Shown: positions 1 to 7,741 of the stretch, one piece after another | Position numbering within the stretch: the first letter of the stretch is position 1 | How the letters are laid out: the number at the start of each line of letters is the position of its first letter | Source: HRBIN16 sp049969495 | GTDB lineage: Bacteria; Armatimonadota; HRBIN16 | Length of the DNA stretch: 64,000 nucleotides | Reading direction: 5' to 3' | Assembly: GCA_049969495.1 (NCBI GenBank) | Contig: JBMFOT010000006.1 | Span: forward strand, 6,265 to 70,264 | The notes under the pieces: generated by a model | What the model saw: only the letters and a program-made list of their open reading frames with translations | What the model was told of the DNA's origin: nothing | The model's database searches: none | Program-made: the position numbers and the translations under genes

Positions 1-193
1 ACTTGCGCACCTTGTCGTAGTCGACACCAGCTGCCTTTACCGCCTCGCGCCAGCTGCCGTAGTAACGCATTGCTGCCCGCATCAACGGCAGGTGGTGAAT
101 CACCACGTTAGAGTAGGAAAGGTCCACCCCCTCTTCAGCCAGCTGCCGAATGTCCTCGGCAATGCTCTCTTTAGTCCATCGCTTGGATGTCAT
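1..193 (-). CDS. HNH-repeat (homing-endonuclease-associated repeat) protein, 5' part only
   Basis: The reverse strand reads from ATG at 193 off the left edge, giving about 64 residues that begin MTSKRWTKESIAEDIRQL. The pattern W-T-x-E-x-I, a central L-S-Y-S, then R-Y-Y-G-S-W-R-E-A-V-x-A-A-G matches the short helical repeat found beside HNH homing endonucleases and in stand-alone DNA-binding proteins of environmental bacteria. One full repeat is visible; more repeats or a nuclease domain may lie beyond the edge. The function is therefore only a family assignment: probable DNA-binding repeat protein. It diverges from nothing nearby; the next gene leftward is unknown. Confidence 0.6.
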   Translation of the reverse strand, partial: MTSKRWTKESIAEDIRQLAEEGVDLSYSNVVIHHLPLMRAAMRYYGSWREAVKAAGVDYDKVRK

Positions 194-303
194 CAATGGT
201 TCTACCCCCGTAACGTTTTTTAGAATTGACGGATGCCTGTCCAGAGCCGAAAAAGAAGCGACGTCCCTGAGGGAAACGCCGCCTCATGACGAGCAACCTG
301 CTC

Positions 304-319
304 GTTCGTTTATACGAAC
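304..319. promoter_or_regulatory. 16-bp perfect inverted repeat, candidate operator
   Basis: GTTCGT-TTAT-ACGAAC lies in the 288-bp gap between the HNH-repeat gene and the PAS/receiver gene. It is a perfect 6-4-6 dyad in a region that otherwise shows no gene. It could bind a dimeric repressor acting on the HNH-repeat gene. It contains TATACGAA, also present in the lexA promoter dyad. No promoter could be placed beside it, so the role is speculative. Confidence 0.3.
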
Positions 320-481
320 TTGCGGTGCTCGTTGCGCTTTTCACCCATTACAATACAACATTTTGCACTATTTTGCAAGAGGGAAACGGACGATTTCCAG
401 AGAAAATGTGAATTGTTCCAACCTGCTTCATCACCCAGCGGTACAAAGGAGCGTTGCCGATGGCTGTTAAACGGACTACCG

Positions 482-1447
482 CTAGCCTCCCAACGCCTGT
501 TCCACCGCCTCCAGCAGCTGACGACGCCGGTAGGGCTTCTGAAGATAGAACACCACGTTGGGGACGTTTTCCACCTGCTCAGCCACCTCCGTGCCGTAAC
601 CGCTACAAAGAATGACAGGCAAACCGGGATCCATTTGACAAACCTGCCGTGCCAGTTCGATACCGCTTAAGCCCGGCATGGTCAGGTCGGTGATGAGTAG
701 TCGATAGTAGGACGTCCCTCGCTCACGTATCATCTGCAACGCCTCCTCGCCGCTGGAGGCGGTTTCCACCTCATATCCCTCCTGCCGAAGCACATGCGTG
801 ACCATCTCGCGAATGGGCGCCTCGTCGTCGACAAACAACACTCGTATTGCGTGAAACGGACGGCGCACAACCGGCTCGTTGCTGGTCTGGGGCACATCTT
901 CTGTTTCCGACAGCGCAGGCAGCAGAATGCGAAAGCATGTGCCCACTCCGACATAGGAGCGTACCTCGACGCCTCCGCCGTGTGCCAGCACAATGCCGTA
1001 CACGGTCGCCAGCCCCAGCCCGGTGCCTCTGCCCACCGGCTTGGTGGTGAAGAAAGGCTCAAAGATGTGCGGTAAATGCTCTGGCGGGATGCCTCCGCCG
1101 GTATCCTCCATAATGTAGCGACGGTTTTGCAGGTTGAGCAAGGAGGTATAGACCTCTACCTGCAGTAAGGAGCCATCAGCACAACGGTAGGTACGCTCTC
1201 CCAACTGCCAGTAGCCATGCTGAAGCACCCTCTGGATGTTGCGACGGATGTTCTCCTCGCTGTCCTCAGGCAAGTCGAAGATACTCATTTGGGCGATTTG
1301 CTCCGAGGAATAGCCGAACATGCCCAGGAAGGCTCCGTTCACCTCGATGAAGTTCCCTGTATCCGCATCGAATAAAAAGATGCCGTCCTGAGCGCATTCA
1401 AACAATGCGCGATAGCGTGTCGCATTTTCTTCTACTGGTTCCATCAT
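482..1447 (-). CDS. PAS - partial HATPase - receiver protein (histidine kinase lacking its DHp domain)
   Basis: A 321-aa protein starting at ATG 1447, chosen for the GGAAGAAGG ribosome site 8 nt upstream. Residues about 10-112 form a PAS sensor (FLFDADTGNFIEVNGAF). Residues 115-180 are the second half of a kinase ATPase domain: DTGGGI (G1), FEPFFTTK (F box), GRGTGLGL (G2). Residues 201-320 are a response-regulator receiver with acidic D207/D208, phospho-acceptor D254 and K304. The PAS domain joins the G1 box directly at residue 112-113, so the dimerisation/phospho-histidine helices and the N box are missing. Known hybrid kinases carry both. The deletion is in frame, so the gene may still make a stable protein, but it should not autophosphorylate in the usual way. 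It is either a decaying kinase or a repurposed sensor/receiver. Confidence 0.85.
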   Translation of the reverse strand: MMEPVEENATRYRALFECAQDGIFLFDADTGNFIEVNGAFLGMFGYSSEQIAQMSIFDLPEDSEENIRRNIQRVLQHGYWQLGERTYRCADGSLLQVEVYTSLLNLQNRRYIMEDTGGGIPPEHLPHIFEPFFTTKPVGRGTGLGLATVYGIVLAHGGGVEVRSYVGVGTCFRILLPALSETEDVPQTSNEPVVRRPFHAIRVLFVDDEAPIREMVTHVLRQEGYEVETASSGEEALQMIRERGTSYYRLLITDLTMPGLSGIELARQVCQMDPGLPVILCSGYGTEVAEQVENVPNVVFYLQKPYRRRQLLEAVEQALGG

Positions 1448-1577
1448 GGAATGCGCCTTCTTCCCAACGAGTGGTCGTGTACCATAGGTCGTAGATGGCA
1501 AACCTGTTCCGAACCTCTTCGTGTACCCCAAGCCTTGGTACCGAGACGCAGCTATGTATTACGGCGAAGTTCACACT

Positions 1578-1607
1578 ATTATAGCTCTTTGTACCCGTTG
1601 TCTTCAA
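1578..1607 (-). promoter_or_regulatory. Sigma-70-type promoter for the PAS/receiver gene
   Basis: On the reverse strand TTGAAG (1607-1602) and TATAAT (1583-1578) are 18 bp apart. The start site would fall near 1571, giving a leader of about 125 nt before ATG 1447. Confidence 0.45.
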
Positions 1608-1636
1608 GTCAGCAGAGAAAACTTGCTGGCTCAGGA

Positions 1637-1665
1637 TTCAATCCAATAGTGCGAGAGGGTATAAT
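1637..1665 (+). promoter_or_regulatory. Promoter with perfect -10, nearly leaderless start
   Basis: TATAAT at 1660-1665 with a weak TTCAAT at 1637-1642, spacer 17 bp. Initiation about 7 nt downstream falls within a few bases of the SRPBCC start codon at 1675, and no Shine-Dalgarno site is visible, so the message may be leaderless. Confidence 0.5.
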
Positions 1666-1674
1666 AAAGATGCC

Positions 1675-2133
1675 ATGAAACTCTTTCGTTTTGAAGCAGA
1701 GCAGACCATACCCGCTCCGCTGGAAGAGGTGTGGGACTTTTTCTCCAGCCCCGCCAACCTGAAAATCATCACGCCGCCCTATATGGGCTTCGATATCCTG
1801 ACGCCGGTGCCGGACAGAATGGAACCGGGCATCATTATCGCTTATACGGTGCGCCCTCTTTTCGGAATCCCGATGTTCTGGGTGACAGAGATCACCCACG
1901 TATACCCGTTGCGCTTTTTCGTGGACGAACAGCGCTTTGGTCCCTACCGGTTCTGGCATCACAGGCATACCTTCGTGCCGGTGGAGGGCGGCGTGTACAT
2001 GACCGACCTGGTGTATTATGCCCTGCCGGTTCCGGTGATAGACGGCTTGATCAATCGTCTGATAGTGCGCCCACGCATTGAGGAGATTTTTACCTTCAGG
2101 CGGCAGAAGATTATCGATCTATTCGGAGCGTGA
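1675..2133 (+). CDS. SRPBCC-family ligand-binding protein
   Basis: 152 aa, no signal peptide. The N-terminus (FRFEAEQTIPAPLEEVWDFFSSPANL) is the characteristic first strand and helix of the START/SRPBCC helix-grip fold, followed by P-P-Y-M-G-F and the conserved late block F-G-P-Y-R-F-W-H-H-R-H-T-F. The subgroup is the small cytoplasmic one often annotated as cell-division inhibitor SulA-like or ligand-binding SRPBCC; the true ligand is unknown. Length is typical (about 150 aa). It is a single-gene unit transcribed from the promoter just upstream and converges with the lytic transglycosylase gene 7 bp downstream. Confidence 0.8.
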   Translation: MKLFRFEAEQTIPAPLEEVWDFFSSPANLKIITPPYMGFDILTPVPDRMEPGIIIAYTVRPLFGIPMFWVTEITHVYPLRFFVDEQRFGPYRFWHHRHTFVPVEGGVYMTDLVYYALPVPVIDGLINRLIVRPRIEEIFTFRRQKIIDLFGA

Positions 2134-2140
2134 GAGCAGG

Positions 2141-3154
2141 TCACTTCATCCCGCACAGCTGCTTGTACAGCTCGATCACCCGCTTCACGTAGGTCTGCGT
2201 TTCGCGGTAGGGGGGTACGCCGCCGTATTTGCGCACCGCGCCGGAGCCGGCGTTATACGCCGCCATCGCGAGGATGATGTCATTCCAGCTCACGGTGCCC
2301 TCGCGGTAGGCACGACCGCCGGAATAGGTGTTCAAATGCCCATGTAGCAAACGTATCGCCCCCGCCAGGTTCTGTACCGGGTCAAAGGGGTTGCTCACTC
2401 CCAGACCGCGCGCGGTGCCCGGCATGAGCTGCCCCAACCCCATCGCCCCCGCACGCGACACCGCTTCGGGGCGGAACCCCGACTCCGCCAGCACCATCGC
2501 CACCACCAGACGCGGGTCGACGCGGTAATACCAGCTGAACGCGAGGATGCTGTTGGTAATCACCTCTACCTGCTGGGGCTTGAGTTTTGGATTGAAGCGT
2601 GAGATGGCACGTGCATACGCATCGTACACCGCACTGTGCCACTGCTCAAAGGTGATTACCGCTCCCTGACTGGTGCGCACAGGGGTATTGAAGCGCGAGG
2701 TAAGGACGCGAGCAGTGCGCTGAGGAGGCTTCACTGCTTCCTGCCTCTTTCCCTGCTGTGCCTCCCATTGCGCGATGTCCGCTTCATGCGCGGCATGAAC
2801 CAGCTCCACGTCGCTCAGCCCGACCAGATTGCCTTCCCCGATGCGCAGAAGCACCCGCAGCTGTGCTCCCAGCTGCTCCTGCAGCGGCTGGCTGGTACGC
2901 GGACACACCGACGCGCCATCCGCCGACTGAAGCACCACCACCTGCGCATCGCCTACCCGACTGACGCCTTTCACGGTGGCGGTCAGCTCCACCACCCTGC
3001 CCCGATACACATCTACGTTCTGCTGCAGATAGCTGATTCCGCCCACCGGCGTCGCCTTCAGGCTCTGGCGAGCTTTCAGAAAGCCCGTCACATCCGCCCG
3101 CAGCGGCGCACTCCAGCATAGCAGCAGTACTGTCCATACCCACCAGGCACGCAT
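2141..3154 (-). CDS. Lytic transglycosylase (SLT domain), secreted
   Basis: 337 aa with an N-terminal signal peptide (hydrophobic WWVWTVLLLCW then A-D). The C-terminal half (about residues 205-335) is a goose-lysozyme-like SLT domain: catalytic Glu in LAESGFRPEAVS, then GAMGLGQLMPGTA and the AAYNAGSGAV block. These enzymes cleave the MurNAc-GlcNAc bond of peptidoglycan to give 1,6-anhydro products. Residues 40-130 resemble an OB-fold-like segment (VYRGRVVELTATVKGVSR) of unknown role. It lies directly downstream of the YfhO-like gene on the same strand with a 42-bp gap, so the two may be cotranscribed. Confidence 0.9.
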   Translation of the reverse strand: MRAWWVWTVLLLCWSAPLRADVTGFLKARQSLKATPVGGISYLQQNVDVYRGRVVELTATVKGVSRVGDAQVVVLQSADGASVCPRTSQPLQEQLGAQLRVLLRIGEGNLVGLSDVELVHAAHEADIAQWEAQQGKRQEAVKPPQRTARVLTSRFNTPVRTSQGAVITFEQWHSAVYDAYARAISRFNPKLKPQQVEVITNSILAFSWYYRVDPRLVVAMVLAESGFRPEAVSRAGAMGLGQLMPGTARGLGVSNPFDPVQNLAGAIRLLHGHLNTYSGGRAYREGTVSWNDIILAMAAYNAGSGAVRKYGGVPPYRETQTYVKRVIELYKQLCGMK

Positions 3155-3196
3155 TACTCACCCTCTCCCACAGGGTCAAGCAACAGCTACACAGGG

Positions 3197-5518
3197 TTAT
3201 TCCATATTTCGATTCTCGGCACGCAACCTCCTGCTAGTGCAACACGCACACCCCACCAGCCACCCCACCGCAACCAGCGCAAGATAAAGGCACACCTTCA
3301 ACAGCGCGGGAGCGAAGCGCAGGGTGATTTCCTGCGCTCCGTCGACAACCTGCACCCGCTGGAAAGTGCCGTCCAGCGGTTCTATGGCTCCCGATGGCTC
3401 CGCTTCCCAACCCGGGTAAAAGGTCTGCATCACATGCAGTTCCCGTGCCCCATCAGGTAGAAACACCTGCAGGCGGTTGCATCCCTGCCAGCGGAAGGCG
3501 CATTGGTGACCATCTGCGGTGCGAACCCATGAGCGTGCGCCGGGCACCTCGTAAAGCCTTCCCTCCGGGCTGTCGTGGATAAGACGTAAGCCATGCTCAG
3601 CAAGCGGTTGCAACGAAAGCACATAGCGTACCCCCACGTTTGCGAGCAAGTCTGCAGGGGCACGCCAACCCAGCGCCATATTGCCGTTTTCCACCGGTGC
3701 AGAATCTCTGCCGTTTAAACCGTCCAGCCAGCGTTTTGCGTGCAGAGGCATCAGCGAGTCGTAGATTTGCAGGTCGTACAACCCCGCTGCCGTCGCCAGA
3801 TTAGGGGGCAGTATCGCCAGCGGTGCGCGATAGAGGCTCCAGCCCCTCTGCACCGCGAAGATGCGCCACTTGCCATCGGTTAGCGATTGCAGCCGCTCCA
3901 CCAGCGACGTATCAGGGTAAACGCTTTGAGCGGAGGCGAGCGGATTGTAGCCCATCCCTGCCATCCACAGGCTGCCCAGCACGCAGGTAACTGCGACCAC
4001 GTGCGTGAGCAGAGGGCTCCAGCCGCGCTTCTGCCCGAAGAGTACCGCTCCCGCAGCCAGCGCGGATAGCGCCAGTCCCTGCAACAGCAGAGGAGCCTGC
4101 GAGGAGAACAGCTCGGCAAACGCCTCTTCGCCCAGCGATTCCACGCTCAACGCTCTTGCCGAAAGAGTGCCTGTGACGAACAGCGCCAGAAGAACGCCAA
4201 TCGCCGACAACCATTGCTTACGTGAAGCGGTGGTCAGTTCGTCCATGCCCGCTCCTGCCAGCAACGCGACACCAAACGCCCACAGCACGAGCACGCGCGC
4301 GGGAGAGCCGGTGCCGCTGAAACCGGGCACGCCAAAGTAGAGCAAGGCGTTCAGAGGTGTGCCCAGAGCCAGAAGCATTGCCAGCACCGCCAGCAACAGC
4401 GCGTAAAGACGCCATGCGGAACGGCGGCTGAAAAGCCCTAAAGCCGCCAGCAGAAGCGTGGGTACACCCACGAAGCAGGCAAACTCAGCGTAATTGCCTT
4501 TGCCCCAGTAGGTGCTGACATCGGGCTCGTCGGTGCGGGCGACGCCCGGGTGACCGAAGAAGTCCGGTAGGAAGAGGGTGATGAGATGGGCGAGGGGCAT
4601 GGCACTGCCCACGTAGGCGGAGTACCCTTCCGCTGTTGCGGGGGCGCGCCGGTGGGAGAAGCGTGACATCTCCACAGCAGGCAGTACCTGCGGCGCGCTC
4701 AGTGCAAGGGCAAGCACGAAGGCGAGCATAAAGCCTCCTGCTGTCATCCCTCTCCCTGTGGGAGAGGGGCTGGGGGAGAGGTTTCTTCGGCACAGGAACG
4801 CCAAGCATACCACCACCAGTATCCCCGCCCCCAGCACGTAAAACGCAATCTGCAGATGCCCTGCCAGCAAGCAGAAGCCCATCGTTGTGCCCCACCATGT
4901 GGCGCGATGCAGTGTCGGCTGGGCTGTCCATCGAGCGGCTGTCAGCACAACCCACGGCAACCATGAAGCTGTCGCCGGCACGGAGGGCAGATACTGCCAC
5001 GTAACCATCCACAGAGAGAAAGCGAAGACCATCGCGCCTACCAGCGCAGAGGCGAACCCTACACCTGCTTGCCTGCGCATCAGCAACCAGGTGCCCATCC
5101 CCGCCCACCACAGATGCCACGCCGCAAGCCATCCGAACGCCCTTTCCTGAAGCCAGGCAAACAGCACGTTTGGCGGGTAGAAGATGGCGGACTGACTGTT
5201 GGCGTAGAGGGGATAACCCATGCCCTGGTGGGGGTTCCACAGGGGCAACCATCCTTCGCGCCACATCTTGGCGGTGTACAACCGCCACACGCCGAACTGC
5301 GCCGCGCCATCCCACATCAGCGGGTTCCAGGGAGGCGGCGTCTCGGTGGAAAGGGCACGATAGGGGTACACATGAAATAACAGGCGTGTGGGAAGCCACA
5401 CACGCCCGCCTGTCAGCACAGGAAAGAGAAACCACCACACCAGCAGAGCTAGTATCAGCCCCGCCAGCGCGGTTTCTCTAGAACTGGAGAAACTGGATTT
5501 GCTTGAGCGCGACCTCAT
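3197..5518 (-). CDS. YfhO-like polytopic membrane protein
   Basis: About 773 aa from ATG 5518 (a longer frame to 5599 exists but runs into the TPR gene). A cytoplasmic N-terminus is followed by a first membrane segment (ALAGLILALLVWWFLFPVL) and then the motif region YRALSTETPPPWNPLMWDG and PLWNPHQGMGYPLYANSQ typical of YfhO/GT-C-fold proteins. About a dozen further membrane segments follow, then a large C-terminal extracytoplasmic domain (about residues 550-745) and a final helix. YfhO in Firmicutes helps glycosylate lipoteichoic acid; here a role in transferring sugars from a lipid carrier is inference. A C-rich palindromic repeat (4741-4790) is read in frame as NLSPSPSPTGRG. The start overlaps the TPR gene by 41 bp, suggesting coupling. 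Confidence 0.85.
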   Translation of the reverse strand: MRSRSSKSSFSSSRETALAGLILALLVWWFLFPVLTGGRVWLPTRLLFHVYPYRALSTETPPPWNPLMWDGAAQFGVWRLYTAKMWREGWLPLWNPHQGMGYPLYANSQSAIFYPPNVLFAWLQERAFGWLAAWHLWWAGMGTWLLMRRQAGVGFASALVGAMVFAFSLWMVTWQYLPSVPATASWLPWVVLTAARWTAQPTLHRATWWGTTMGFCLLAGHLQIAFYVLGAGILVVVCLAFLCRRNLSPSPSPTGRGMTAGGFMLAFVLALALSAPQVLPAVEMSRFSHRRAPATAEGYSAYVGSAMPLAHLITLFLPDFFGHPGVARTDEPDVSTYWGKGNYAEFACFVGVPTLLLAALGLFSRRSAWRLYALLLAVLAMLLALGTPLNALLYFGVPGFSGTGSPARVLVLWAFGVALLAGAGMDELTTASRKQWLSAIGVLLALFVTGTLSARALSVESLGEEAFAELFSSQAPLLLQGLALSALAAGAVLFGQKRGWSPLLTHVVAVTCVLGSLWMAGMGYNPLASAQSVYPDTSLVERLQSLTDGKWRIFAVQRGWSLYRAPLAILPPNLATAAGLYDLQIYDSLMPLHAKRWLDGLNGRDSAPVENGNMALGWRAPADLLANVGVRYVLSLQPLAEHGLRLIHDSPEGRLYEVPGARSWVRTADGHQCAFRWQGCNRLQVFLPDGARELHVMQTFYPGWEAEPSGAIEPLDGTFQRVQVVDGAQEITLRFAPALLKVCLYLALVAVGWLVGCACCTSRRLRAENRNME
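4741..4790. repeat. C-rich palindromic repeat embedded in the YfhO coding sequence
   Basis: The core is a perfect 9-bp stem, CCCTCTCCC (4748-4756) and GGGAGAGGG (4760-4768), with a TGT loop, followed by a G-rich tail. It resembles the intergenic elements at 28289, 32242 and 32861. Here it keeps the YfhO frame open and encodes an S-P-S-P-T-G-R-G insert in a loop. Confidence 0.6.
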
Positions 5519-5831
5519 TGGTAGGGTCCTGGCGCAACACCTCCTCGAACTGTGCGCGAGCTTCCTCGTACATGCCGAGCATCGCGTAGGTGAGCGCAAG
5601 GTCGTTGCGGATGACCACGTTGCGCCCGTCTATCTGCACCGCCCGTTCCAGCTCCGCCAGCGACTGTTCGAACTCCCCGATAAACCCCAGCACCAGCCCG
5701 AGTTGATGGTGCGCCTCCGCGTTGTTGGGAGCCAGCTGTACTGCCTGCCGCAACTCCGCCAGCGCTTCATCATACTGCCCGTTGATTTTATACGCGACGC
5801 CGCGCTCGATATGGGACTGTACATCCCCCAT
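5478..5831 (-). CDS. Small TPR-repeat protein
   Basis: 117 aa made almost wholly of three tetratricopeptide repeats (GVAYKINGQYDEALAELRQAV, then two further copies with G-x-x-x-A/S and Y/F-x-x-A signatures). TPR arrays bind partner proteins; no enzymatic domain is present and no signal peptide is seen, so it is a cytoplasmic adaptor of unknown partner. Its stop lies 41 bp inside the YfhO-like gene, suggesting the two are translated together and may act together. A GGAGGG site sits 11 nt before ATG 5831. Confidence 0.85.
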   Translation of the reverse strand: MGDVQSHIERGVAYKINGQYDEALAELRQAVQLAPNNAEAHHQLGLVLGFIGEFEQSLAELERAVQIDGRNVVIRNDLALTYAMLGMYEEARAQFEEVLRQDPTNEVALKQIQFLQF

Positions 5832-5991
5832 AGCCCGGTAGCCCTCCAGTTTCAGGTGTCCCTCATCCGCACTGTTGATGAGATAATAAATAATGAATCC
5901 ACATCTCCCCGCTACCCTACCCTTCGAGCGATAGCGTCACCCAAAGTATAGCAAGTTTCCACTATAAAAGCAAGATGTGTCCCGGGCGCGA

Positions 5992-7335
5992 TTACTCCTC
6001 GCTAAGCGTTCGGCGCAGCGCCTGTACGAAATCGTCCATCTCCTGACGGGTGCGCTTTTCGGTGACCGCTATCAACAGATGATGCTCTCGCCACTGCTCG
6101 TAACGGCTCAGCGGCAATCCTGCCAGATAGTCCGGCAGCAACGCATGCACCACCTCCTCCGCTGGACGCGGCAGGCTAACAGCAAACTCTTTGAAGAAGC
6201 ACGTCTGCGGGTAGACCAGCTGCACCCCCGGCAGCTCTGCCAACCGTTTTGCCAGATAGTGCGCCTTCTGCAGGCACAAGTTTGCTACATGGCGCAAGCC
6301 CTGCTTGCCCATTGCGCTCAGGTAGACGGCTGCCGCCAGCGCCATCAACGCTTCGTTGGTGCAGATGTTGGAGGTTGCCCGCTCGCGACGGATGTCCTGC
6401 TCGCGCGTGCGCAACGTCATGACGAAGCCTCTGCGTCCCTCCACGTCTACCGTTTCGCCGATGATGCGTCCGGGCAGGCGGCGGATGTACTCCTCTTTGC
6501 ACGCATAGAACCCCAACAGCGGACCACCGAAGCCCATTGCCAGCCCCAACGGCTGTCCTTCGCCGACCACCACATCCACGCCATATTCGCCAGGCGGTTT
6601 CAGGATGCCCAGCGCGATGGGGTCTACCGTCACGATAGCCAGTGCATTGCGCTCGTGCGCTCGCGCGGTCAGCTCCGCCATCGGCTCCAGGTTGCCGAAG
6701 AAGTTGGGGTTTTGCCACAACACGCACGCTGCGTCATCGGCTACCGAGGTGTCCGGTAAGGTAACGCCATTCTCACCGCAGGGGATTTCCTGCACCTCCA
6801 GGTCGGCGGCGCGGGCGTAAGTGCGCACAACATGGCGGTAATGTGGATGCACGCCCTGCGATATCACAATCCGCCTGCGCCCCGTGTGGTGCCATGCCAT
6901 CAGCGCGGCTTCCGCCAATGCCGTTGCCCCGTCATACATGGAGGCGTTGCTCACCGGCATACCGGTCAGCTGGCATATCATCGTCTGGTACTCGAACATC
7001 GCTTGCAGGATGCCCTGGCTGACCTCCGGCTGGTAGGGTGTATAGGCGGTGAGGAACTCACCGCGCGAGAGGATGGCTTCGATGATCGCTGGTGCGAAAT
7101 GGTCATAGATTCCCGCCCCCAAAAAGGGGACGCACTTCGATGTATCGATGTTCTGGGAGGCGAGGCGTTGCATGTGCGCCTGCAGGGCAATTTCGTCCAT
7201 GCCTCTGGGCAAGTTCAACAATCCCTTGAAGCGCAGTTCCTCCGGTATCTCCGCGAACAGGTCGTCGATGCTTCCCACGCCGATGGCGCGAAGCATCCTC
7301 TCTCGATCGGCATCGGTGTGCGGAATGTAGGTCAT
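5992..7335 (-). CDS. gcvPA: Glycine dehydrogenase (decarboxylating) subunit 1
   Basis: 447 aa, the usual size of the N-terminal half of the split P protein. P protein uses pyridoxal phosphate to decarboxylate glycine and pass the aminomethyl group to lipoyl-GcvH. Family signatures include FLGAGIYDHFAP near residue 91, the YQPEVSQG motif, GMPVSNASMYDGATA and GEGQPLGLAMGFGGP. The PLP lysine lies in subunit 2 (gcvPB), which is not found downstream in this window: the next gene encodes a TPR protein. Its ATG overlaps the gcvH stop by 4 bp (ATGA), so translation is coupled. It ends the long minus-strand liv-gcv run. Confidence 0.95.
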   Translation of the reverse strand: MTYIPHTDADRERMLRAIGVGSIDDLFAEIPEELRFKGLLNLPRGMDEIALQAHMQRLASQNIDTSKCVPFLGAGIYDHFAPAIIEAILSRGEFLTAYTPYQPEVSQGILQAMFEYQTMICQLTGMPVSNASMYDGATALAEAALMAWHHTGRRRIVISQGVHPHYRHVVRTYARAADLEVQEIPCGENGVTLPDTSVADDAACVLWQNPNFFGNLEPMAELTARAHERNALAIVTVDPIALGILKPPGEYGVDVVVGEGQPLGLAMGFGGPLLGFYACKEEYIRRLPGRIIGETVDVEGRRGFVMTLRTREQDIRRERATSNICTNEALMALAAAVYLSAMGKQGLRHVANLCLQKAHYLAKRLAELPGVQLVYPQTCFFKEFAVSLPRPAEEVVHALLPDYLAGLPLSRYEQWREHHLLIAVTEKRTRQEMDDFVQALRRTLSEE

Positions 7336-7724
7336 GCCTTTTGACGCTCCTCGATGTATGCCGCGTATTGTTCAGCGGTGAGCAGTTTGTCCACCTCGGA
7401 CGGGTCTGCCAGTTGCACCTTGATCAGCCAGCCTTCGCCGTACGGGTCTTCGTTCAGCACTTCCGAACGCTGGGTCACAGCAGAGTTTGCCTCAAGCACC
7501 TCTCCTGCTACCGGTGCGTACAGGTCTGCCACTGCCTTCACCGACTCCACTGTGCCGAACATCTCCTCTGCTTGCAGCACCCGCCCTGGCTCCGGCAGTT
7601 CCACATACACGATGTCGCCCAGCTCGGACTGAGCGTAATCGGTGATGCCAATGGTGGCAATATCGCCCTCCACGCGCACCCATTCGTCGGTTTTGGAGTA
7701 TCGTAAGTCGCTCGGGATGTTCAT
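7332..7724 (-). CDS. gcvH: Glycine cleavage system H protein
   Basis: 130 aa from ATG 7724, preferred over 7739 because GGAGG lies 5 nt upstream. It carries the single hybrid-motif lipoyl domain with the lipoylated lysine in FGTVESVKAVADLYAP, preceded by the usual GITDYAQSELGDIVYVELPE. The lipoyl arm shuttles the methylamine from P protein to T protein. The order gcvT-gcvH-gcvPA with tight spacing matches the standard operon. Confidence 0.96.
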   Translation of the reverse strand: MNIPSDLRYSKTDEWVRVEGDIATIGITDYAQSELGDIVYVELPEPGRVLQAEEMFGTVESVKAVADLYAPVAGEVLEANSAVTQRSEVLNEDPYGEGWLIKVQLADPSEVDKLLTAEQYAAYIEERQKA

Positions 7725-7741
7725 GTTCACCTCCATCATCT

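Noticed and set aside
460..612. Proline-rich ORF with AGGAG and ATG 460 on the plus strand
   Set aside because: It is antisense to the 3' end of the PAS/receiver gene, low in complexity and has no protein-like pattern.
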